From positions 1 to 23,532 of the forward strand of contig DATLEF010000067.1 in the NCBI GenBank assembly GCA_035525455.1: a stretch of 23,532 nt of DNA, written 5' to 3'. This document shows positions 7,391-15,502 of this stretch, piece after piece. Position 1 is the stretch's first letter. Every line of letters starts with the position of its first letter. Both the position numbers and the translations under genes were made by a program. The notes beneath the pieces were generated by a model. It was not told the origin of the DNA and searched no databases. It was given only the letters and a program-made list of their open reading frames with translations. This DNA is from JAQGMV01 sp035525455 (GTDB lineage Bacteria > Pseudomonadota > Gammaproteobacteria > Burkholderiales > SG8-41).

Positions 7391-7668
7391 TTTCCTGCGC
7401 CGACGGACGCTGCGTGCTGCAGGGGCCCGTTACGATGGCCACTGCGACGCAGGTGCTCGAGGAGAGCGCGCGCGTGTTCAGCGGCTCTCGCATCGTCGTG
7501 GACCTCGCGGGCGTGACCGAAGTCGACTCGGCCGCCGTGAGCCTGCTGCTCGAATGGCGGCGCCGGGCCCGGGCGGCAAACCGCACGGTCGAATTCGCGA
7601 ACGTGCCCGTGAACGTGCAGAGCCTCGCAGAACTTTACGGCGTCTCCGAGCTGCTGGCCGGCGCATGA
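7387..7668 (+). CDS. mlaB: STAS-domain protein MlaB
   Basis: 93 residues forming a lone STAS domain. The segment IVVDLAGVTEVDSAAVSLLLEW carries the DSAAVSLL turn where anti-sigma-factor antagonists have their conserved Ser, followed by the helix that docks on MlaF. In the Mla complex MlaB binds MlaF in the cytoplasm and is needed for assembly and activity. The start overlaps the mlaC stop by four bases (ATGA). The operon position mlaF-E-D-C-B supports the call. Confidence 0.9.
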   Translation: MISCADGRCVLQGPVTMATATQVLEESARVFSGSRIVVDLAGVTEVDSAAVSLLLEWRRRARAANRTVEFANVPVNVQSLAELYGVSELLAGA

Positions 7669-7706
7669 GAGCCAAGTTGCGGCATTAATCTTGCACAAAG
7701 GCGCTC

Positions 7707-7937
7707 GTGGATCCCGATCAGATCAGACAATTCATCGAAGAGGGCATGCAGTGCGATCACGTCGAAGTGAGCGGCGACGGCCGCCATTTCGAAGCAGTCG
7801 TGGTAAGCCCGCTTTTCCGCGGCCTTTCAAAAGTGCGCCAGCACCAGCTGGTCTACGCGGCGCTCGGCGAGCGCATGCGCGAAGACATACACGCGCTTTC
7901 GATGCGGACGTTGACGCCCGAAGAATGGAGCGCCTAG
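7707..7937 (+). CDS. ibaG: BolA-family protein IbaG
   Basis: 76 residues from GTG 7707, with AAAGG eight bases upstream. It is a short BolA-like domain: CDHVEVSGDGRHFEAVVVSPLF followed by GLSKVRQHQLVYAALGERM, whose VRQHQLVY helix is the BolA signature region with the conserved His. It ends in IHALSMRTLTPEEW, which is typical of IbaG/YrbA. Family members work with monothiol glutaredoxins in [2Fe-2S] handling; IbaG is also linked to acid stress and envelope integrity. The position between mlaB and murA matches E. coli synteny. The gap to murA is nine bases. Confidence 0.92.
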   Translation: MDPDQIRQFIEEGMQCDHVEVSGDGRHFEAVVVSPLFRGLSKVRQHQLVYAALGERMREDIHALSMRTLTPEEWSA

Positions 7938-7946
7938 GAGCGTACC

Positions 7947-9200
7947 GTGGACAAGCTCGTTATCGAAGGCGGCGTGAGGCTCGAAGGCGAAGTGCCGATC
8001 TCGGGCGCGAAGAACGCCGCGTTGCCGATCCTGTGCGCGGCGCTCCTCACAGCCGACCCGCTGATCGTCGAAAACGTACCGGAACTGCGCGACGTGGCAA
8101 CGATGCTCAGGCTGCTCGAGCAGATGGGCGTTGCGATAGCGAAGGAAGAGAAGACATGCGTGAAGCTCACGGCGTCCGACATTTCGAACTCGGCGGCGCC
8201 GTACGAGCTCGTCAAAACGATGCGCGCATCCGTGCTGACGCTCGGTCCTCTGCTGGCGCGCTGTGGTAAGGCGCGGGTAGCGCTCCCCGGCGGATGTGCA
8301 ATCGGGCTGCGCCCGGTCGATCAGCACATCAAGGGCCTGGAAGCGATGGGCGCGACCATCAGCATCGAAGGCGGGGACATGATCGCGCGCGCCGAAAGGC
8401 TGCGCGGCGCGCGCATCCGAACCGATCTGGTGACTGTCACCGGCACCGAAAACCTCATGATGGCGGCGACGCTCGCTCAAGGCACGACGAGGATCGAGAA
8501 CGCTGCCCGCGAGCCGGAAGTCGTCGACCTCGCTGAATGTCTCATCGCAATGGGCGCGCAAATCGAAGGCGCCGGGACCGATGTCATCCGCGTGAACGGA
8601 GTCGAGCGCCTGCACGGCGCACGCTATCGCGTGATGCCCGACCGCATCGAGACCGGTACCTTTCTCGCTGCCGCAGCCGCGACCGGCGGCGATATCCGGC
8701 TGACGGGCACGCGCTCGGACACACTGGACTCGGTGCTCGAGAAGCTGCGCCAGTGTGGTGCCCGCGTCGAAACGCGAGCCGATTCGATACGGCTCGCGAT
8801 GGATCGGCGTCCCGATGCAGTCGACGTGCGCACAGCGCCCTATCCGGCATTTCCAACGGACATGCAGGCGCAGTTCATGGCACTGAACAGCGTTGCGTCG
8901 GGCATGGCGCTCATCACCGAGACGATATTCGAGAACCGTTTCATGCACGTGCAGGAATTGAAACGTCTCGGCGCCGATATCGACTTCGATGGTAATACCG
9001 CAGTCGTGCGCGGGATGCCCCACCTCGATGGCGCGACGGTCATGGCGACCGATCTTCGCGCCTCCGCGAGTCTTGTTCTGGCGGGCCTCGTCGCGCGCGG
9101 CCGGACGACGATCGAGCGCGTTTATCATCTCGATCGCGGTTACGAGCGGATCGAGGAACGACTGTCGCAGCTCGGAGCGCGCATCGAGCGAGTGCAATAA
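7947..9200 (+). CDS. murA: UDP-N-acetylglucosamine 1-carboxyvinyltransferase MurA
   Basis: 417 residues, the normal length. It catalyses the first committed step of peptidoglycan synthesis, transferring enolpyruvate from PEP to UDP-GlcNAc in the cytoplasm. It starts at GTG 7947, preceded by TAGGAG. K22 and N23 sit in ISGAKNAALPIL. The active-site Cys (C117, equal to Cys115 in E. coli) lies in LPGGCAIGLRPVD, so the enzyme should be fosfomycin-sensitive at this site. The EPSP-synthase-like repeats, MQAQFMAL and DLRASASLVLAGL are conserved. It is the last gene of the mla-ibaG-murA run. A hairpin-rich spacer and a convergent gene follow. Confidence 0.97.
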   Translation: MDKLVIEGGVRLEGEVPISGAKNAALPILCAALLTADPLIVENVPELRDVATMLRLLEQMGVAIAKEEKTCVKLTASDISNSAAPYELVKTMRASVLTLGPLLARCGKARVALPGGCAIGLRPVDQHIKGLEAMGATISIEGGDMIARAERLRGARIRTDLVTVTGTENLMMAATLAQGTTRIENAAREPEVVDLAECLIAMGAQIEGAGTDVIRVNGVERLHGARYRVMPDRIETGTFLAAAAATGGDIRLTGTRSDTLDSVLEKLRQCGARVETRADSIRLAMDRRPDAVDVRTAPYPAFPTDMQAQFMALNSVASGMALITETIFENRFMHVQELKRLGADIDFDGNTAVVRGMPHLDGATVMATDLRASASLVLAGLVARGRTTIERVYHLDRGYERIEERLSQLGARIERVQ

Positions 9201-9221
9201 AGTTCCACGCCGCTCCTCCGC

Positions 9222-9247
9222 CGCAGCTTCGCTGCGCCTTCGGGCGC
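9222..9247. terminator. Overlapping hairpins between convergent murA and second mlaF
   Basis: Two overlapping stems: CGCAGC-TTC-GCTGCG (9222-9236) and GCGCC-TTCG-GGCGC (9234-9247). They sit in the 85-base gap between two converging genes, where a bidirectional terminator would be expected. No U-tract follows on either strand, so factor-independent termination is doubtful. The two stems are mutually exclusive. Confidence 0.4.
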
Positions 9248-9285
9248 GACGCGGCGCTTATGCGGCTACGGGCGCCAGGCCCTAT

Positions 9286-10107
9286 CTACTGCGCGCCTTC
9301 GCGAGCACCATCGAGCTCCAGATCCTTCTCATAAGCGTCGCTCGGATAATGAAACGGCACGGGACCATCCGGCAACGCGCGTATGAACTGGCTCACGAAT
9401 GGGTCCGTGGATGTTTTCACCTCTTCGGTCGTCCCGTGTGCCACCACCACGCCGTCCGCGATGAAATAGACGTAGTCGATTACTTTCAGCGCTTCGCTCG
9501 CGTCGTAGGAAACCACGATCGAGGTGAGCCCCAGCGTATCGTTCAGCTGCCGTATGAGGTTGCCTATGACGTTGCAGGAAATCGGATCGAGGCCGGCAAA
9601 CGGCTCGTCGTACATCATCAGCGTCGGATCGAGTGCGATCGCGCGTGCCAGTCCGACGCGCCTCGACATGCCGCCGGATAGCTCCGCCGGCATGAGCTGC
9701 GCCGCACCGCGCAAACCGACCGCGTTCAACTTCATCAGCACGAGATCGTTGATCATGTTCTCCGGCAGATCGGTTTTCTCGCGCATCTGAAATGCGATGT
9801 TCTCGAACACCGAAAGGTCCGTGAACAATCCGCCCTGCTGAAACTGCATGCCCATTTTGCGGCGCAGATCGAAAAGCTCGCGTCGCGTGAGCGCATGAAC
9901 TGTCTGGCCCAGCACTTTCACCTGCCCGCGCGCAGGCTTGAGCTGGCCGCCGATCAACCGCATCAGCGTGGTCTTCCCCGATCCACTCGCACCCATGACC
10001 CCTACGATCCGGCCCCGGGGAATCGTCAGATTCAGGTCGCGAAAAATGGGGCGCGCGCCGTAGGCAAACGCGAGATTCGAAATTTCGACGAGCGGCTGGT
10101 CGGACAT
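9286..10107 (-). CDS. Second MlaF-like ABC ATPase, orphan, H-loop Tyr variant
   Basis: 273 residues from ATG 10107; an in-frame TTG at 10131 would add eight. It is clearly an MlaF paralogue: in the 82-residue stretch from TDLSV to LDPIS about 68 positions are identical to the mlaF product by hand count, and both end in a PDGPVPF-containing C-terminal extension. Walker A GASGSGKT, signature LSGGMSRR and Walker B MMYDEPFAGLD are intact. The H-loop reads IVVSYDASEAL, with Tyr in place of the His that normally contacts the ATP gamma-phosphate. No MlaE, MlaD or MlaC partner is encoded beside it. It is divergent from hisG and convergent with murA. It could be a reduced-activity MlaF subunit or the ATPase of another MCE transporter encoded elsewhere. 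Confidence 0.88.
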   Translation of the reverse strand: MSDQPLVEISNLAFAYGARPIFRDLNLTIPRGRIVGVMGASGSGKTTLMRLIGGQLKPARGQVKVLGQTVHALTRRELFDLRRKMGMQFQQGGLFTDLSVFENIAFQMREKTDLPENMINDLVLMKLNAVGLRGAAQLMPAELSGGMSRRVGLARAIALDPTLMMYDEPFAGLDPISCNVIGNLIRQLNDTLGLTSIVVSYDASEALKVIDYVYFIADGVVVAHGTTEEVKTSTDPFVSQFIRALPDGPVPFHYPSDAYEKDLELDGAREGAQ

Positions 10108-10145
10108 TGCGCGTGACCCAAGGCGATACAAATCGGTCGCGCAAG

Positions 10146-10173
10146 TTTAACCTCAGCGCTTTTGCGTTACAAT
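10146..10173 (+). promoter_or_regulatory. Probable promoter of the histidine operon
   Basis: TTTAAC (10146-10151), 16 bases, then TACAAT (10168-10173), 34 bases upstream of the hisG ATG. The same 100-base gap must also hold the leftward promoter of the second mlaF. I saw no histidine-rich leader peptide or attenuator. Confidence 0.45.
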
Positions 10174-10207
10174 TCAACTCTTTGTGCGATCCTCCCGCAG
10201 TTCTCCC

Positions 10208-10843
10208 ATGATCACGATCGCGCTCTCCAGGGGCCGCATCTTCGACGAGACCCTGCCGCTGCTCGCCGCGGCGGGTGTGGCCACGCGCGAAGATCCGGAG
10301 ACCTCCCGCAGGCTGATCCTCTCGACCAACCGGCACGACGTGCGGGTGATCATCGTGCGTGCGACAGATGTTCCCACCTATGTGCAATACGGCGCTGCCG
10401 AACTGGGCGTAGCCGGTAAAGACGTGCTCGATGAGCACGGCGGCGAAGGACTCTATCAACCGCTCGATCTGAAGATCGCGCGCTGCAGGATGGTGGTCGC
10501 CGTGGCGGAAGATTTCGATTACGGGCAGGCGGTGAAGCAGGGCGCGCGCTTGAAAGTCGCCACCAAGTACCTGCAGACAGCGCGCGAGCACTTCGCCGCG
10601 AAAGGCATGCACGTCGATCTCATCAAGCTCTACGGCTCGATGGAGCTCGCGCCGCTGGTGGGCCTCGCCGATGCGATCGTGGACCTCGTCAGCAGCGGCA
10701 ACACGCTCAAAGCGAACGGCCTGCGTGCAGTCGAGGAAATCGCGCCGGTGTCCGCACGGTTGATCGTCAATCAGGCCGCGCTCAAACTGAAGCGTGCAGC
10801 GGTACAGCCGCTGCTCGAAGCATTCTCGCGCGCGGTGGCGTGA
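10208..10843 (+). CDS. hisG: ATP phosphoribosyltransferase, short form (HisG-S)
   Basis: 211 residues from ATG 10208. It condenses ATP with PRPP in the first step of histidine synthesis. MITIALSRGRIFDETLPLL, the GAAELGVAGKDVLDE segment and the PRPP-binding stretch DAIVDLVSSGNTLKANGL are all present. The length is that of the short HisG type, which lacks the C-terminal regulatory domain and works as a hetero-octamer with HisZ, a histidyl-tRNA-synthetase-like protein. HisZ is not in this window. An upstream in-frame GTG at 10184 gives an unlikely N-terminus (RSSRSSP). The stop overlaps the hisD ATG by one base. Confidence 0.96.
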   Translation: MITIALSRGRIFDETLPLLAAAGVATREDPETSRRLILSTNRHDVRVIIVRATDVPTYVQYGAAELGVAGKDVLDEHGGEGLYQPLDLKIARCRMVVAVAEDFDYGQAVKQGARLKVATKYLQTAREHFAAKGMHVDLIKLYGSMELAPLVGLADAIVDLVSSGNTLKANGLRAVEEIAPVSARLIVNQAALKLKRAAVQPLLEAFSRAVA

Positions 10844-12132
10844 TGCGGCGGCTTGCGACACGCGACAGCGAATTCGAAGCGCAGCTTACGGAGCTGCTCG
10901 CTTTCGAAAGCGCGCAGGACCCCAAAGTCGACGAGATCGTGGCAGCCATACTCGCGGACGTTCGCCTCCGCGGCGACGATGCGCTCCTCGAATACACGCG
11001 GCGCCTCGATCGCGTGAACGCAACGCGCGCGCAAGACCTCCAGGTGAGCGCAGCCGAGTGCGCGCGCGCACTGACGGCTCTGCCCGAAGCGCAGCGCGTC
11101 GCACTGCAGGCCGCGGCGGAGCGCGTGCGCTCCTACCACGAGCGGCAGCGCGCGCAGTCGTGGTCCTATCAGGACGCGGAAGGCAACGAGCTCGGCCAGC
11201 GCGTGACGCCGCTCGACCGCGTCGGCGTGTATGTCCCCGGCGGAAAGGCCGCGTATCCGTCGTCGGTCATCATGAACGTGATGCCGGCGAAAGTCGCCGG
11301 CGTGAGCGAGATCGTCATGGCGGTGCCCACGCCAGGCGGCGAGCGTAACCTGCTCGTGCTCGCGGCCGCGGCGCTGTGCGGCGTCGACCGCGTGTATACG
11401 ATCGGAGGCGCGCAGGCGGTGGCCGCGATGGCGTACGGCACGCTAAGCATACCGGCGGTAGACAAGATCGTCGGCCCCGGCAATGCGTATGTCGCCGCAG
11501 CGAAGCGGCGTGTTTTCGGCGTGGTCGGTATCGACATGGTGGCGGGCCCGTCGGAAATCCTCATCGTCTCCGACGGCACGAGCAATCCCGACTGGATTGC
11601 GATGGATCTATTTTCGCACGCGGAGCATGACGAGCTTGCGCAGGCGATACTTGTCTCGCCTGACGCCGGTTTTCTCGACGCAGTGCAGGCGAGTATCGAA
11701 CGCGAGCTTCCCGGGATGTCGCGGCAACAGGTGATTCGGGATGCGCTCGCGCGGCGCGGCGCGCTCATCGAAGTGCGCGATCTCACTGAGGCATGCGAGC
11801 TCGTGAACCGTATCGCCCCCGAGCATCTGGAGCTGGCGGTCGAAGACGCGGAGCCCCTGCTGGCGAAGGTGAGGCACGCCGGCGCGATTTTTATCGGACG
11901 CTACGCTTCCGAAGCGCTCGGCGATTACTGCGCGGGTCCGAATCACGTGCTGCCGACTTCACGCACGGCGCGCTTCTCCTCGCCGCTCGGCGTCTACGAC
12001 TTCCAGAAGCGCTCCAGCGTGATCCGCATTTCGCGCGAAGGCGCGCAGACGCTCGGGAAGATTGCAGCCGAGCTCGCGCACGGCGAAGGATTGACCGCGC
12101 ACGCGCGCTCGGCCGAATACCGGATGAAATAA
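10843..12132 (+). CDS. hisD: Histidinol dehydrogenase HisD
   Basis: 429 residues, normal length. It is a zinc enzyme oxidising L-histidinol to L-histidine in two NAD-dependent steps, the last of the pathway. Diagnostic segments are VYVPGGKAAYPSSVIMNVMPA, the NAD region GGAQAVAAMAYGT, VGPGNAYVAAAKR, the zinc/substrate site LFSHAEHDELAQAIL (two His) and the catalytic EHLELAVE. GPNHVLPTSRTARFSS near the C-terminus is also typical. The ATG at 10843 overlaps the hisG stop (TGATG); a GTG one codon earlier is possible. Only three bases separate its stop from hisC. Confidence 0.97.
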   Translation: MRRLATRDSEFEAQLTELLAFESAQDPKVDEIVAAILADVRLRGDDALLEYTRRLDRVNATRAQDLQVSAAECARALTALPEAQRVALQAAAERVRSYHERQRAQSWSYQDAEGNELGQRVTPLDRVGVYVPGGKAAYPSSVIMNVMPAKVAGVSEIVMAVPTPGGERNLLVLAAAALCGVDRVYTIGGAQAVAAMAYGTLSIPAVDKIVGPGNAYVAAAKRRVFGVVGIDMVAGPSEILIVSDGTSNPDWIAMDLFSHAEHDELAQAILVSPDAGFLDAVQASIERELPGMSRQQVIRDALARRGALIEVRDLTEACELVNRIAPEHLELAVEDAEPLLAKVRHAGAIFIGRYASEALGDYCAGPNHVLPTSRTARFSSPLGVYDFQKRSSVIRISREGAQTLGKIAAELAHGEGLTAHARSAEYRMK

Positions 12133-12135
12133 CCG

Positions 12136-13206
12136 ATGGCCCAGACGCCGCAAGATGTGATTCGCGACGAGATCCGCGCGCTGAAGAGTTATCACGTGCC
12201 GGACGCTGCCGGTATGGTGAAGCTCGACGCGATGGAGAATCCGTATCGCCTGCCCGAGAGTGTGCGCGCCGAAATCGCGGAAATCGTCGCTGACGCCGCG
12301 ATCAATCGGTATCCCGACGCGGGTGCCGCCCGCCTGAAAGCATCCCTGCGCGCGGCGCTGGAAATTCCGGCGGACATGGATCTGCTGCTCGGCAATGGCT
12401 CGGACGAGATCATCCAGATGCTGATGCTGGCAAGCGCGCGGCCCGGGGCGAGCGTGCTCGGCGTCGAGCCTTCATTCGTCATGTTTCGCCTCGTCGCGTC
12501 GTTCTGCGGCATGCGCTATATCGGCGTGCCGCTCGCCGACGATTTTTCGCTTGATGCCGAGCGCATGATCGCGGCGATCGAAGAGCATAGGCCGGCGCTC
12601 GTGATCATCGCGTATCCGAACAATCCGACGGGGAACCTCTTTGCAACCGAAGCCTTGAATCGCGTCGTGCGCGCAGCACCCGGGCTCGTCGTAGTGGACG
12701 AGGCCTATCATGCGTTCGCCGGATGCACGTACATGCAGCGCCTCGGCGAATATCCCAATCTTCTGGTCATGCGCACGCTTTCGAAGTCGGGCCTCGCGGG
12801 ATTGCGACTCGGGCTCATCGCCGGGCGCAACGAATGGCTGCAGCACGTCGACAAGGTGCGCCTGCCGTATAATGTCAGCGTGCTCACTCAGCTCGTCGCC
12901 GAGCAGGTGCTTCACCATCGTGCGCTGCTGCACGAGCAGGCGGTCGCCATCAAAGCCGAACGCGCGCGCCTCATCATTGAATTGCAGCGCATGCCCGGCG
13001 TCACCCCTTACCCCAGCGACGCGAATTTCATCCTCTTCAGGACCGGCGCTGCCGCGCTCGCTTTCAGCGGTCTTCGGGAGCGCGGCGTTCTGGTGAAAAA
13101 CCTCGACGGATCGCATCCTGCGCTGGCGGGTTGCCTGCGCGTTACCGTGGGCACGTCCGAAGAGAACGACAGTTTCCTGCGCGCGCTGCGCGCATCGCTG
13201 TCGTGA
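12136..13206 (+). CDS. hisC: Histidinol-phosphate aminotransferase HisC
   Basis: 356 residues, fold-type I PLP aminotransferase converting imidazole-acetol phosphate to histidinol phosphate using glutamate. Visible motifs are MENPYRLPE at the N-terminus, LLGNGSDEII, AYPNNPTGN, VVVDEAYHAFAG (the Asp that contacts the PLP ring) and the Schiff-base lysine in TLSKSGLAGLRLG. The C-terminal RVTVGTSEENDSFLRAL is characteristic of HisC. It follows hisD by three bases; hisB starts 25 bases after its stop. Confidence 0.96.
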   Translation: MAQTPQDVIRDEIRALKSYHVPDAAGMVKLDAMENPYRLPESVRAEIAEIVADAAINRYPDAGAARLKASLRAALEIPADMDLLLGNGSDEIIQMLMLASARPGASVLGVEPSFVMFRLVASFCGMRYIGVPLADDFSLDAERMIAAIEEHRPALVIIAYPNNPTGNLFATEALNRVVRAAPGLVVVDEAYHAFAGCTYMQRLGEYPNLLVMRTLSKSGLAGLRLGLIAGRNEWLQHVDKVRLPYNVSVLTQLVAEQVLHHRALLHEQAVAIKAERARLIIELQRMPGVTPYPSDANFILFRTGAAALAFSGLRERGVLVKNLDGSHPALAGCLRVTVGTSEENDSFLRALRASLS

Positions 13207-13231
13207 AATTCACTGCTCCAGGCCGGCTTCC

Positions 13232-13822
13232 ATGACCAGGCGCCAAGCGCAAGTCACGCGCAACACACTCGAAACGCAGATCAGCGTGACGCTCGATCTC
13301 GATGGCAGCGGCGCCGGGCGGCTTGCGACCCAAGTGGCTTTTCTCGACCACATGCTCGACCAGGTCGCACGCCACGGCTTGTTCGATCTCGAAGTGGACG
13401 CACGCGGCGACCTTCATATCGACGCGCATCACACGGTCGAGGATATCGGCATCACGCTCGGGCAGGCGTTTGCGAAGGCCGTCGGCGACAAGAAAGGCGT
13501 GCGCCGGTACGGCCACGCTTACGTGCCGCTCGATGAAGCGCTTTCGCGCGTCGTCGTCGATCTGTCGGGCCGCCCCGGTCTGGATTTCCATATCGATTTC
13601 GTGCGGGCACGGATCGGCGAGTTCGACGTGGATCTGGTGCACGAGTTTTTTCAGGGGTTTGCGAACCACGCCCAGGTCACCCTGCATATCGACAATCTGC
13701 GCGGCACCAATGCTCACCATCAGGCCGAGACCGCTTTCAAGGCCTTCGGGCGTGCGCTGCGCATGGCGGTGGAAGTGGATCCGCGCATGAGCGGCGTGCC
13801 TTCGACCAAAGGCACCTTGTAG
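13232..13822 (+). CDS. hisB: Imidazoleglycerol-phosphate dehydratase HisB (monofunctional)
   Basis: 196 residues, the dehydratase domain only. It converts imidazole glycerol phosphate to imidazole acetol phosphate and is a manganese enzyme. Metal-binding His-rich segments are FLDHMLDQVARHGLFDL, DAHHTVEDIGITLGQAF and the second set ending GTNAHHQAETAFKAF. The C-terminal SGVPSTKGTL is the family signature. Unlike enteric HisB it lacks the N-terminal phosphatase, so histidinol-phosphate phosphatase must be encoded elsewhere. An unusual spacer with a strong hairpin separates it from hisH. Confidence 0.97.
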   Translation: MTRRQAQVTRNTLETQISVTLDLDGSGAGRLATQVAFLDHMLDQVARHGLFDLEVDARGDLHIDAHHTVEDIGITLGQAFAKAVGDKKGVRRYGHAYVPLDEALSRVVVDLSGRPGLDFHIDFVRARIGEFDVDLVHEFFQGFANHAQVTLHIDNLRGTNAHHQAETAFKAFGRALRMAVEVDPRMSGVPSTKGTL

Positions 13823-13854
13823 GTGCGGTATGGACAAGGTAGCCCCTTCCCCCA

Positions 13855-13878
13855 CCCCTCCCCAACGCCGGGGAGGGG
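13855..13878. repeat. GC-rich palindromic repeat between hisB and hisH
   Basis: Perfect 9-bp inverted repeat CCCCTCCCC (13855-13863) and GGGGAGGGG (13870-13878) with a six-base loop. It sits in an 87-base spacer and is preceded by more C-tract. It resembles dispersed REP-like hairpins seen in the intergenic regions of many high-GC proteobacteria. In the transcript it would form a very stable stem about 30 bases before the hisH start, which could attenuate or stabilise the downstream message. It is not followed by a U-tract. Confidence 0.65.
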
Positions 13879-13909
13879 AGTAACCAACGCACTTAGATAG
13901 TCTTCCACA

Positions 13910-14599
13910 ATGGCCAGCATCGCGGTCGTCGATTACGGCATGGGCAACCTGCGCTCGGTTGCTAAAGCGATCGAGCACGTTGCCCCGCAGTGCAGCGTGA
14001 CGGTGACCGGCGATCCCGGAGTCGTGCAGCGCGCCGAGCGCGTCGTGTTCCCGGGCCAGGGCGCCATGCGCGATTGCATGCGCGAGATGGACGCACGGGG
14101 GCTACGCGGCGCGGTGCTCGCCGCGGCGCGTGAAAAACCTTTTCTCGGCATTTGCATCGGGTTGCAGATGCTTTTCGAGCACAGCGAGGAGGGCGACACA
14201 CCCGGCCTCGCGTTGTTGCCCGGCAAGGTGCGTCGGTTTCCCCCGAAGGCCATGACCGACGCGCACGGAAACAAGCTCAAAGTCCCACATATGGGGTGGA
14301 ACGAAGTACATCAGAGTGTCGGACACCCCCTCTGGGAAGGCATTCCCGACGCGGCACGCTTCTATTTCGTCCACAGTTATTACGCGGAGCCGGCGTACGC
14401 GCGGCTCACCGCCGGCTACAGCCTCTACCCGTTCGCCTTCACGTGCGCCGCGGCGTCCGAGAACGTATTCGCGGTGCAGTTCCACCCGGAAAAAAGTCAG
14501 GCCGCGGGCCTGCGCCTGCTCTCGAACTTCGTGAGCTGGCAGCCTCAACGCGGAAACGCGACGGGCGACACGCAGGGCCGTCACGGCATCGCCGCTTGA
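13910..14599 (+). CDS. hisH: Imidazole glycerol phosphate synthase glutaminase subunit HisH
   Basis: 229 residues, class I glutamine amidotransferase that supplies ammonia to HisF. The oxyanion and P-loop-like start IAVVDYGMGNLRSV, nucleophile Cys in LGICIGLQMLFEHS and the His/Glu pair in FAVQFHPEKSQAAG complete the catalytic triad. VPHMGWNEVH and YFVHSYYAEP are typical HisH stretches. It ends with about 16 residues (QRGNATGDTQG and on) beyond the usual end, a small lineage extension. The ATG at 13910 matches the expected N-terminus, but no clear ribosome site is seen. A 141-base spacer separates it from hisA. Confidence 0.96.
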   Translation: MASIAVVDYGMGNLRSVAKAIEHVAPQCSVTVTGDPGVVQRAERVVFPGQGAMRDCMREMDARGLRGAVLAAAREKPFLGICIGLQMLFEHSEEGDTPGLALLPGKVRRFPPKAMTDAHGNKLKVPHMGWNEVHQSVGHPLWEGIPDAARFYFVHSYYAEPAYARLTAGYSLYPFAFTCAAASENVFAVQFHPEKSQAAGLRLLSNFVSWQPQRGNATGDTQGRHGIAA

Positions 14600-14629
14600 T
14601 TACAAGCGCCGGGCGTGCTGTAGTATGAT
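14600..14629 (+). promoter_or_regulatory. Possible internal promoter before hisA
   Basis: TTACAA (14600-14605), 18 bases, TATGAT (14624-14629), in the 141-base spacer between hisH and hisA. The -10 is good and the -35 weak. An internal promoter could let hisAFIE and tatABC be expressed independently of hisG. I saw no other structure in this spacer. Confidence 0.3.
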
Positions 14630-14740
14630 CAAAACCCAACGACCGCCGTCACCGATTTCCCGTCCTGTTTTCAAGCCGCATATCGCGCCTCCGACGCAGA
14701 CTTAGCTCCCGTCCCCGGTTGGACTTGCAGCCTTCCCACC

Positions 14741-15496
14741 ATGCTCATCATTCCTGCCATTGATCTGAAAGATGGAAAGTGCGTGCGCCTGAAACAGGGC
14801 GTCATGGATAAGGCCACGATTTTTTCCGACGATCCGACGGCGACCGCGCGCCAGTGGCTCGAGCAGGGTGCGCGCCGCCTCCATGTGATCGACTTGAACG
14901 GGGCTGCTGCGGGAAGGCCCAAGAACGAGAGTGCGATCAAGGCGATCGCAGCGGCGGTCGGCGAAAAGATGCCGATCCAGCTGGGCGGCGGCATACGCGA
15001 TCTCGACACGATCGAGCGCTATCTCGATCAGGGTGTGAGCTACGTCATCATCGGTACCGCCGCGGTCAAGACGCCGGGTTTTCTGCACGATGCGTGCACC
15101 GCGTTTGCCGGACACGTGCTGGTCGCGCTCGATGCCAAGGACGGCAAAGTGGCCGTCGACGGCTGGTCGAAAATGACGGGACACGACGTTGCGGACCTCG
15201 CCAAGAAATTTCAGGACTACGGCGTGGAGGCGATCATCTATACCGACATCGGCCGCGACGGCATGCTGACCGGCATCAACATCGATGCGACGGTCGCACT
15301 TGCGCGCAATCTCAGCGTGCCGGTCATCGCCAGCGGCGGCTTGACGAGCATCGAGGATGTAAAGGCACTCTGTGCCGTCGAGTCCGAAGGCATCAGCGGT
15401 GCCATCACCGGCCGCGCGGTCTATCAGGGCACACTCAACTTCGCCGAAGCGCAGAAAATCGCTGACGAACTGTCGGTCAAAAAAGCAGAAGCGTAA
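14741..15496 (+). CDS. hisA: ProFAR isomerase HisA
   Basis: 251 residues, a beta/alpha barrel performing the Amadori rearrangement of ProFAR to PRFAR. The first catalytic Asp is D8 in MLIIPAIDLKDGKCVRL and the second lies in YTDIGRDGMLTG. Phosphate-binding glycines occur in IQLGGGIRDLDTI, IIGTAAVK and VIASGGLTS. The half-barrel repeat shared with HisF is evident. It is six bases upstream of hisF, so the two are cotranscribed. Confidence 0.97.
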   Translation: MLIIPAIDLKDGKCVRLKQGVMDKATIFSDDPTATARQWLEQGARRLHVIDLNGAAAGRPKNESAIKAIAAAVGEKMPIQLGGGIRDLDTIERYLDQGVSYVIIGTAAVKTPGFLHDACTAFAGHVLVALDAKDGKVAVDGWSKMTGHDVADLAKKFQDYGVEAIIYTDIGRDGMLTGINIDATVALARNLSVPVIASGGLTSIEDVKALCAVESEGISGAITGRAVYQGTLNFAEAQKIADELSVKKAEA

Positions 15497-15502
15497 CGGC
15501 CG

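Noticed and set aside
7827..9197. 456-codon minus-strand frame opposite murA
   Set aside because: Shadow of murA; no recognisable domain and no upstream ribosome site noted.
10108..10207. Histidine attenuator or leader peptide before hisG
   Set aside because: No run of His codons and no alternative hairpins seen in the short leader.
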